From the NCBI GenBank assembly GCA_020628635.1, contig JAHDEU010000030.1:5958-12136 (forward strand): 6,179 nt of DNA, written 5' to 3'. The notes under the pieces are model-generated. The model had not been told where the DNA came from and ran no database searches. It saw nothing but the letters and a program-made list of their open reading frames with translations. Positions 1 to 4,521 of this stretch are shown here, piece after piece; the first letter of the stretch is position 1; each line of letters starts with the position of its first letter. Position numbers and translations under genes: made by a program. Source of the DNA: Hellea sp. GTDB taxonomy: Bacteria > Pseudomonadota > Alphaproteobacteria > Caulobacterales > Maricaulaceae.

Positions 1-771
1 GCGCCGAAGCGGGAGCCGGACACGGCCGCGCTGACTGCGAATATTGCCAGCCCGACCCAGCGTGACCAGCAGCCTGACCTGATGCAGGCCGCTATCCATG
101 CCGAAACCGGCAGCCATGAACAGCGCCGTCGCGGTCGCGACGATCACCAGCAAACGCGACGGTGCCCGCATGGCGACGCCAATAATGCAGGCAAAACAGA
201 GCGCTATGAGCGCGAGTTCGACTGTGGGCGCTCCGACCAGCGTGGCACCTGCCAGAGTGACACCGAGCGCAACGAGGGCGAACCATGCAAGCGGACGACT
301 GCGTGTGACCGCCGCTGTCATCGCGATGGCGGATACTGCCAGGGCAGCCGGGCTGACGCCGCCAAACAGCCCAAAGATCGGCAGCAGGAGCAGGCTCGCC
401 AAGGTCGCTGCAGCAGCACTCGTCACAGCCAGCGCGCCCCGCGAGAACCAGCGTCGCTCGGACAGCAGAGACACGCACAGCACACCGCCCAGCGCGGCCA
501 GCGCGAACAAGCCGCCGACGAGGTCGAGCGGCTGAGCGTAGAACATGGCGGCGAGCGCAACGCCGAGCAGGGCGAGGTGGTAGATCAGCGCCAGCGCGAG
601 TGATGCCTTGCGCCCCTTCCGTGCCCGCGAGACGCCGCGCGTCGGTTCTGCGACCGCTTCCGGCAGCGGCGCGACAGCGGCGGGACGTGCGAATGAACGG
701 GGCTGGACAAACGACTCCGGCCGCGTGGGACCATTGTCGTTTGCGACTCGTATGACGTGCGCGGCGGGCAT
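1..771 (-). CDS. Multi-pass membrane protein of unknown function, partial (C-terminus beyond window)
   Basis: I read this open frame by hand on the minus strand; 257 codons are visible and there is no stop before base 1. From the ATG at 771 the protein begins MPAAHVIRVANDNG. A proline- and alanine-rich, probably cytoplasmic stretch follows to about residue 55 and ends in a basic patch (RARKGRK). Hydrophobic segments then lie near residues 57-79, 84-103, 112-138, 141-155, 160-180, 184-201 and 207-224, which implies an integral inner-membrane protein with about seven helices so far. I do not recognise the family; it could be a stand-alone membrane protein or the sensor part of a larger signalling protein. 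The start is uncertain: no clear Shine-Dalgarno precedes the ATG, and an in-frame GTG at 798 would add nine residues. An in-frame stop at 816-814 limits extension. Near base 57 the frame seems to shift: downstream of it a neighbouring frame is the hydrophobic, GC3-rich one. The other long minus-strand frame here (92-817) is arginine-rich and is rejected. Confidence 0.7.
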   Translation of the reverse strand, partial: MPAAHVIRVANDNGPTRPESFVQPRSFARPAAVAPLPEAVAEPTRGVSRARKGRKASLALALIYHLALLGVALAAMFYAQPLDLVGGLFALAALGGVLCVSLLSERRWFSRGALAVTSAAAATLASLLLLPIFGLFGGVSPAALAVSAIAMTAAVTRSRPLAWFALVALGVTLAGATLVGAPTVELALIALCFACIIGVAMRAPSRLLVIVATATALFMAAGFGMDSGLHQVRLLVTLGRAGNIRSQRGRVRLPLRR

Positions 772-826
772 TGAACGGGACTTGCGCAGATTCCGCACCT
801 CTATCCAGCGCCTTCACCCCTGCGGC

Positions 827-848
827 GAAAATGTGGCGGGCTTGCCAC
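827..848 (-). terminator. Weak candidate terminator after the patatin gene
   Basis: Read on the minus strand, GTGGC and GCCAC (848-844 and 837-833) can pair around a 6-base loop and are followed at once by ATTTTC. It lies about 20 bases past the patatin stop codon. The stem has only 5 bp and the T run is 4 bases, so it may be only partly effective or fortuitous. If real, it separates the patatin operon from the membrane-protein gene. Confidence 0.35.
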
Positions 849-868
849 TGCTGATAAATAAGTCAGTG
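846..868. promoter_or_regulatory. AT-rich imperfect palindrome in the 97-bp intergenic gap
   Basis: CACTG (846-850) and CAGTG (864-868) form an inverted repeat around a 13-base AT-rich centre that contains ATAAATAAG. This is the only AT-rich patch in the gap between the patatin stop and the start of the membrane-protein gene. It could be part of a promoter or protein-binding site for the downstream gene, or the upper part of a longer hairpin with the neighbouring GTGGC/GCCAC stem. I cannot place a convincing -35/-10 pair on it. Confidence 0.2.
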
Positions 869-1876
869 CTATTCATCCTCATCTGGCGCACGACCGCCGG
901 GAATGTCGCCGAGAATGTCCATAACGGAGCGGATGAGCGGCACTTCGTGCTGCATGGCGCGGTAGCCGCGTTCGATCAGCTCGTCGGCGCGGGTGAACTC
1001 CAACATACCGATATGGCCGATGCGCGGCGCGACCAGCACGTCAGGCGGATCGCCCGCCAGACGCGAGCGCCCGATGCGGTCCATGACGATGTTCAGCGAG
1101 CCCATCATGACGGAGCCGATGCGCGGGCTCTTGCCCGGCTTGGCCCCGCCCAGCAGCGACTTCAAAAGCACGCGGTCGGGACGGATCTTGTTGAGCGATT
1201 GCTGCGCCATGATCGCGATCTCGGGCAGGTCTTCGTCGACTTCGATGTCTTCGGCCTCGAACGCGACTTCGTGGCTCGTCCCGATGGGGCCGAACGCATC
1301 ACCCGACAGCGACACGGCGATGACCATATGCGCGCCCATGGCGCGGCAGGCCGACACCGGCACGGGATTGACCAGCGCGCCGTCGATCATGTGGCGGCCA
1401 TCGACATTCACCGGCTCGAACGCACCGGGCAGGGCATAGCTGGCCTGCACGGCCGGGATGACCGGGCCCTGCTGCAGCCAGACCTCGTAGCCCGTGCGCA
1501 GGTCGCAGGTCACAGCCGCGAATTTGCGGTCGAAGTCCTCGATCTGGACGCCCTTGAGGTAGTGCTCCAGCACCTTGCGGAGCCGCGCGCCCTTGACCAG
1601 ACCTGAGCCGCCCCATGACAGGTCGGTATAGTGCAGCACCTTGCGCCGATCGAGCGAGCGCGCCCATTTCTCCAGACTGTCGAGCTTTCCCGCCAGATAG
1701 GCCGCACCGACGACCGAGCCAATGGATGTGCCCGCGATGATGTCGGGGCGGATGTCCGCTTCGATCAGCGCCTGCAGCGCGCCGATATGCGCCCAGCCGC
1801 GCGCCACGCCGCCGCCCAACGCCAGTCCGAGGGGCGGGCGCTCCCCGCTGCCCAGCTTTGCCACGTCCAGCCGCAT
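869..1876 (-). CDS. Patatin-like phospholipase (RssA-type serine acyl hydrolase)
   Basis: This 335-residue protein is a patatin-fold lipid acyl hydrolase, a family that cleaves ester bonds of phospholipids or other acyl lipids with a Ser-Asp dyad. The glycine-rich oxyanion-hole motif GGGVARG lies at residues 21-27. The nucleophile elbow GTSIGS has Ser51, and the second catalytic residue is Asp165 in IDGALVNPVPV. The segment LSWGGSGLVKG (about 86-96) also matches RssA-type members. The length is typical of this group. There is no signal peptide or obvious membrane helix, so it is probably cytoplasmic or peripheral to the inner membrane. I chose the ATG at 1876 because its A is the last base of the upstream stop codon (TGATG), the mark of translational coupling. 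A TTG at 1897 would add seven residues but sits inside the upstream gene. The tail after residue 185 is not motif-rich and ends in an acidic stretch (APDEDE). The actual substrate is unknown. Confidence 0.92.
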   Translation of the reverse strand: MRLDVAKLGSGERPPLGLALGGGVARGWAHIGALQALIEADIRPDIIAGTSIGSVVGAAYLAGKLDSLEKWARSLDRRKVLHYTDLSWGGSGLVKGARLRKVLEHYLKGVQIEDFDRKFAAVTCDLRTGYEVWLQQGPVIPAVQASYALPGAFEPVNVDGRHMIDGALVNPVPVSACRAMGAHMVIAVSLSGDAFGPIGTSHEVAFEAEDIEVDEDLPEIAIMAQQSLNKIRPDRVLLKSLLGGAKPGKSPRIGSVMMGSLNIVMDRIGRSRLAGDPPDVLVAPRIGHIGMLEFTRADELIERGYRAMQHEVPLIRSVMDILGDIPGGRAPDEDE

Positions 1877-2370
1877 CAGACGTAGGCCGGTTCGCAATCG
1901 GGCACATCGCCCTCATGCACGCTGCGCGCGGTGAACTCTCCGCCAACGCCGAAGCCGCGGTAGCGAAGCGCGTAGTGGTAATAGCAATTGCCGCGGCGGT
2001 AGATGTTGAAGCAGGCGATGTGGTTGCTGCTCTCCGTCCACTCCTCATATTCGAAGCAGATGACGGTGTCGCGAATCCGCCATGAGCCGACATCGACCTT
2101 GTCACCATGGACGTGGCGCGTGCGGCCATCCGCCGTCGTGCGCTCTGCGAATGAGAAAGTGTCGATCTCCGCGCGCTTGAAATTGTAGGTCCCGCGGTGG
2201 GTCTTGTCGGTGAAGGCCGCGCGGAGCTGGTCCTCGTTCAGCGGCACTTCCTGCGTCGGGTCGGGGAAATAGTCGCCATCCTCATTGGGTTGCATCGGCG
2301 CGGGGCGATCCTGCGCGTGGGCGGGCAGGGCGAGCAGCAGAGTGAGCGCGAGGGCGAGCCGCCTAGACAT
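1876..2370 (-). CDS. Secreted four-cysteine protein, paralogue B
   Basis: This 164-residue protein has a clear Sec signal peptide: MSRR, a Leu/Ala core, then cleavage after AHA before QD (about residue 19/20), so it should be periplasmic or exported. The mature part has an acidic, proline-containing start (about 20-45), then EVPLNEDQLRAAFTDKTHRG (41-60). The C-terminal half holds Cys105, Cys120, Cys129 and Cys159, set in VICF, IACFNIYRRGNC and VPDCE. The same motifs and all four cysteines recur in the gene just upstream, so the two are tandem duplicates. Paired cysteines suggest two disulfides in a small folded domain. The pattern recalls small secreted DUF995-like domains, but I cannot assign a family. 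I chose the ATG at 2370 because it gives the signal peptide directly and overlaps the upstream stop by 8 bp; a longer frame to 2397 would put extra residues before the signal. Its own stop overlaps the patatin start. Confidence 0.82.
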   Translation of the reverse strand: MSRRLALALTLLLALPAHAQDRPAPMQPNEDGDYFPDPTQEVPLNEDQLRAAFTDKTHRGTYNFKRAEIDTFSFAERTTADGRTRHVHGDKVDVGSWRIRDTVICFEYEEWTESSNHIACFNIYRRGNCYYHYALRYRGFGVGGEFTARSVHEGDVPDCEPAYV

Positions 2371-2845
2371 AGGGTTTCTCGCAGGTCGGCACCGCATCGT
2401 CGATCACGCTGACGGCGATGAATGCCCGCGCGCTGCGGCTGTAGGCGTAGTGGCAATTGCCGCGCAGATAGATGGAGAAGCAGCCGCCGTTGAGATCGTC
2501 GTCGTAAGAGAAGCAGACGACCGGCCCCTTGGTGCGCCAGCGCCCCTTGGACACGACGCCGTCGCGCGTGTGCACGGTCGAGCCGTCCTCGTTCATCACC
2601 TCGGAAAAGTTGTTCTCGCCATTGCGCACGCCGTAGATGTCGTAATAGCCGCGATGCGTCTTGCCGGTGAAGATGGCGGACAGCGCGTCGTCCATCAGCG
2701 GCAGTTCCTGGCTGACATCCGGCACGTCCAGATAGTCCGGAATGTCGGGCGCGCCGTCCAGAGGGGTCTCCGGCATCGCGTCCTGTGCGAGCGTGGGTGC
2801 GGCGAAGACCAGGCACAGCAGGGAACAGAGCAGACCGCGTTTCAT
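2363..2845 (-). CDS. Secreted four-cysteine protein, paralogue A
   Basis: This 160-residue protein is the first gene of a leftward operon. It starts with MKRGLLC and a hydrophobic core, with likely signal cleavage after TLA (about residue 20), so it should be periplasmic or secreted. An acidic, proline-rich linker (about 22-46) leads into ELPLMDDALSAIFTGKTHRG (47-66). The four cysteines are Cys111, Cys122, Cys131 and Cys155, in VVCF, GCFSIYLRGNC and VPTCE, matching the next gene downstream. Hand alignment of the two gives roughly 45 identities over about 115 aligned residues. The conserved aromatic, Gly and Trp positions (GRWR, CFxY, RGNC) suggest a small beta-rich disulfide-bonded domain. 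Its function is unknown. I chose the ATG at 2845 because GGAG lies five bases upstream; a GTG at 2851 would add two residues but overlaps that site. The stop lies inside the next gene's start region. Two further cysteines in the signal peptide (7 and 11) are not in a lipobox. Confidence 0.82.
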   Translation of the reverse strand: MKRGLLCSLLCLVFAAPTLAQDAMPETPLDGAPDIPDYLDVPDVSQELPLMDDALSAIFTGKTHRGYYDIYGVRNGENNFSEVMNEDGSTVHTRDGVVSKGRWRTKGPVVCFSYDDDLNGGCFSIYLRGNCHYAYSRSARAFIAVSVIDDAVPTCEKPYV

Positions 2846-2850
2846 ATCCA

Positions 2851-2854
2851 CTCC
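2851..2854 (-). promoter_or_regulatory. Ribosome binding site of secreted paralogue A
   Basis: On the minus strand GGAG is followed by five bases (TGGAT) and then the ATG at 2845. This decides the start in favour of 2845 over the GTG at 2851. The whole divergent gap between this gene and the plus-strand small membrane protein is about 50 bp (2846-2896), so both promoters must be compact or lie within the neighbouring reading frame. I see no clear -35/-10 pair in it. Confidence 0.5.
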
Positions 2855-2896
2855 ATAACATGACGCGGGCGCTCCGCCATGCTAGAAAGCCGGGCA

Positions 2897-3226
2897 ATGT
2901 CAGAGCTCCCTTCCGAACAGAACCTCCCGCGCTCCAGCCGCCGCCAGAGCCGCTATATCCGCGCGCAGGAACGCCGCGATGCGCAACGCCGCGCCGACCA
3001 GCGCTTCTACAACGCCATTTTCGGCGTCATCGGCGCCTGCGTCATGGTGGTGCTGGGCCTCGCCATGTTCGGGACTATACAGGGCGACGGGTCGGGCGCG
3101 GCGGCCGCCGACCGGCCGGAGGTCGTGGTCTCCACTTTTCTCGGACTGACCGGGCTGCAATGGGCGGGGATGGCCGTCGTGGCGGTCATCGCATTCTTCA
3201 TGTGGCGGCGCATCTCCAAGCGCTGA
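2897..3226 (+). CDS. Small basic two-helix membrane protein, hypothetical
   Basis: This 109-residue protein begins MSELPSEQ and has a strongly basic N-terminal third (many Arg between residues 12 and 36). It has two hydrophobic helices at about 38-60 and 83-103, joined by a Gly/Ala/Asp-rich loop, and ends RRISKR. The positive charge at both ends fits a hairpin with N- and C-termini in the cytoplasm and a short periplasmic loop. I do not recognise a family and cannot assign a function. The upstream in-frame ATG at 2879 would add six residues. I prefer 2897, which is preceded by a modest purine stretch (AGAAAG), but the choice is not firm. It is divergent from the secreted-protein operon and 77 bp upstream of asd in the same direction, so it could be cotranscribed with asd. 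The 77-bp gap holds no strong terminator: TGCC/GGCA (3248-3251 and 3261-3264) can pair, but no T run follows. Confidence 0.7.
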   Translation: MSELPSEQNLPRSSRRQSRYIRAQERRDAQRRADQRFYNAIFGVIGACVMVVLGLAMFGTIQGDGSGAAAADRPEVVVSTFLGLTGLQWAGMAVVAVIAFFMWRRISKR

Positions 3227-3246
3227 GGGGCGGGATAGCCGCCGTC

Positions 3247-3275
3247 TTGCCAGCCGCGCGGGCAGGGACTATGGG
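3247..3275 (+). promoter_or_regulatory. Possible weak promoter for asd
   Basis: TTGCCA (3247-3252) and TATGGG (3270-3275) are 17 bases apart, in the gap before asd. The first is a fair -35 hexamer, but the second is a poor -10 match. Such pairs arise often by chance in GC-rich DNA, so this is only a candidate. Confidence 0.2.
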
Positions 3276-3292
3276 CGCGCGCTCTTCTCTCT

Positions 3293-3296
3293 AGGA
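3293..3296 (+). promoter_or_regulatory. Ribosome binding site of asd
   Basis: AGGA lies seven bases before the ATG at 3304. It supports that start, which also places the NADP-binding glycine motif at the usual distance from the N-terminus. Confidence 0.6.
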
Positions 3297-3303
3297 CACT
3301 ATC

Positions 3304-4335
3304 ATGGCGACCAATTTCGCAATCGTCGGCGCGACCGGCAATGTCGGCACGGAAATGCTGGAAATCCTGAGCAGCTCCGACATCGAGATTGGCGATGTGT
3401 ACGCCGTCGCCTCGCGGCGTTCGCTGGGCCGCGAAGTCAGCTTCGGCGACCGCACGCTGAAATGCGACGATCTCGAGCAGTTCGATTTCTCCAAGGTCGA
3501 CATCGCGCTGATGAGCGCGGGTGGCTCGGTGTCCAAGGAATGGTCGCCCAGGATCGCGGCGGCGGGCGCCATTGTCATCGACAATTCTTCCGCCTTTCGC
3601 ATGGACCCGGACGTGCCGCTGGTCGTGCCGGAAGTGAATGCGGACGCGCTCGAAGCGCCGGGCGCGCTCGACAGGAAGATCATCGCCAACCCGAACTGCT
3701 CCACCATCCAGATGGTCGTCGCGCTCAAGCCGCTGCACGACACCGTGGGCGTGAAGCGCGTCGTGGTCTCGACCTATCAGTCGGTCTCTGGCGGCGGAAA
3801 GAAGGCGATGGACGAGCTGTGGCTGCAGACCAAGGGGATCTACACCAATGCCGACTACCCGCCGGTGAACTTCACCAAGCAGATCGCCTTCAACGTCATC
3901 CCGCAGATCGATGTCTTCATGGACGACGGCTACACCAAGGAAGAGTGGAAGATGAAAGTCGAGACCAAGAAGATTCTCGACAAGTCGATCAAGGTCGCGG
4001 CCACCTGCGTGCGCGTGCCTACTTTCGTCGGCCACGCCGAAGCCATCAATGTCGAGCTCGCCGCCGAGCTGTCCGCCGACGACGCCCGCGCCCTGCTGCG
4101 CGAAAGCCCCGGCCTCATGGTTATCGACAATCCGACGGCTGACGATGCCGAGGCGAACTATATCACTCCCGTCGAGTGCGTCGGCGACTTCGCGACCTAT
4201 GTTTCGCGCATCCGCGAGGACAGCACGCAGGATAACACGCTGGATATGTGGGTGGTGTCCGACAATCTGCGCAAAGGCGCGGCGCTGAATGCAGTACAGA
4301 TCGCGGAGCTATTGGTGCATCGCGGGCTGATTTAG
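3304..4335 (+). CDS. asd: Aspartate-semialdehyde dehydrogenase
   Basis: This 343-residue cytoplasmic enzyme reduces L-aspartyl-4-phosphate to L-aspartate-4-semialdehyde with NADPH. This is the branch-point step to lysine/diaminopimelate, threonine, methionine and isoleucine, so it also feeds peptidoglycan synthesis. The N-terminal nucleotide-binding motif GATGNVG is at residues 9-15, and SAGGS is at 71-75. The active-site motif NPNCST carries the nucleophile Cys132. TYQSVSGGGKKAMDEL (157-172) contains the conserved Gln159, and RVPTFVGHAE holds Arg237 and the catalytic His244. The C-terminus (DNLRKGAALNAVQIAELL) is the usual family ending. The length is normal and no key residue is missing. 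It appears to be transcribed alone, or with the small membrane protein upstream, and ends in its own terminator. There are no other amino-acid biosynthesis genes in the window. The long frame antisense to it (down to 3007) is a shadow. Confidence 0.98.
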   Translation: MATNFAIVGATGNVGTEMLEILSSSDIEIGDVYAVASRRSLGREVSFGDRTLKCDDLEQFDFSKVDIALMSAGGSVSKEWSPRIAAAGAIVIDNSSAFRMDPDVPLVVPEVNADALEAPGALDRKIIANPNCSTIQMVVALKPLHDTVGVKRVVVSTYQSVSGGGKKAMDELWLQTKGIYTNADYPPVNFTKQIAFNVIPQIDVFMDDGYTKEEWKMKVETKKILDKSIKVAATCVRVPTFVGHAEAINVELAAELSADDARALLRESPGLMVIDNPTADDAEANYITPVECVGDFATYVSRIREDSTQDNTLDMWVVSDNLRKGAALNAVQIAELLVHRGLI

Positions 4336-4374
4336 GGGCTAATTCTGATAGCGCGAACAGCCCCCTAAAATTTT
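4331..4374 (+). terminator. Rho-independent terminator of asd
   Basis: TTTAGGGGCT (4331-4340) pairs with AGCCCCCTAAA (4359-4369) with one bulged C. It closes an 18-base loop and is followed by ATTTT (4370-4374). The asd stop codon TAG (4333-4335) is inside the left arm, so the hairpin starts within the coding sequence. A stem of about ten pairs plus a T tract makes this the best terminator in the window. Confidence 0.7.
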
Positions 4375-4481
4375 CGCTCATCCCCGCGAAGGCGGGGATC
4401 CAGTCATGCGAGACTGTGCGGTCTCTTTGGCTGGGCGTGATCCCGAATAACTGGATCCCCGCCTTCGCGGGGATGAGCGAA
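4373..4481. repeat. Perfect 32-bp inverted repeat with 45-bp centre (REP/MITE-like intergenic element)
   Basis: The left arm, 4373-4404, is the exact reverse complement of the right arm, 4450-4481. Each arm also folds on its own: ATCCCCGC and GCGGGGAT pair as an 8-bp stem around a 4-base loop (GAAG at 4388-4391, CTTC at 4463-4466). The DNA can therefore form two small hairpins or one long one. The core resembles the intergenic palindromes common in many proteobacterial genomes, which when translated give peptides like IPAKAGIQ and WIPAFAGM; both appear here. It sits between two convergent genes, as REP-type elements usually do. It could be a non-autonomous mobile element, could protect transcripts, or could help stop transcription from both sides. 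It carries no gene, and I see no clear target-site duplication at its ends. Confidence 0.85.
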
Positions 4482-4501
4482 GAGGGGAGGTGTACAGGCA
4501 A

Positions 4502-4517
4502 CCGACTAGTCAGTCGG
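4502..4517 (-). terminator. Small hairpin just after the ABC exporter stop codon
   Basis: CCGACT (4502-4507) and AGTCGG (4512-4517) form a 6-bp stem with a 4-base loop, starting four bases past the stop of the minus-strand ABC gene. On that strand it is followed by TTGCCTGT, not a clean T run. It may act as a weak terminator or 3'-end stabiliser, perhaps together with the larger inverted repeat beyond it. Confidence 0.35.
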
Positions 4518-4521
4518 ACCT

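Noticed and set aside
92..817. Minus-strand open frame of 241 codons over the membrane-protein region
   Set aside because: Its composition is dominated by Arg, Ala, Gly and Cys with no hydrophobic periodicity. The adjacent minus-strand frame gives a coherent multi-helix membrane protein.
608..1606. Plus-strand open frame of 332 codons
   Set aside because: It lies mostly antisense to the patatin gene. Its product is rich in Arg, His and Asp with no domain, and the minus-strand frame has clear catalytic motifs.
1877..1897. TTG at 1897 as start of the patatin protein
   Set aside because: It lies inside the upstream gene without a visible binding site, while the ATG at 1876 forms a TGATG overlap with the upstream stop.
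3007..4035. Minus-strand open frame of 342 codons antisense to asd
   Set aside because: asd is unmistakable on the plus strand. The antisense frame is a by-product of its GC-rich codon use and matches no family I know.
4373..4481. Possible CRISPR-like repeat pair
   Set aside because: The two copies are inverted, not direct. There are only two, and there is no leader or cas gene.
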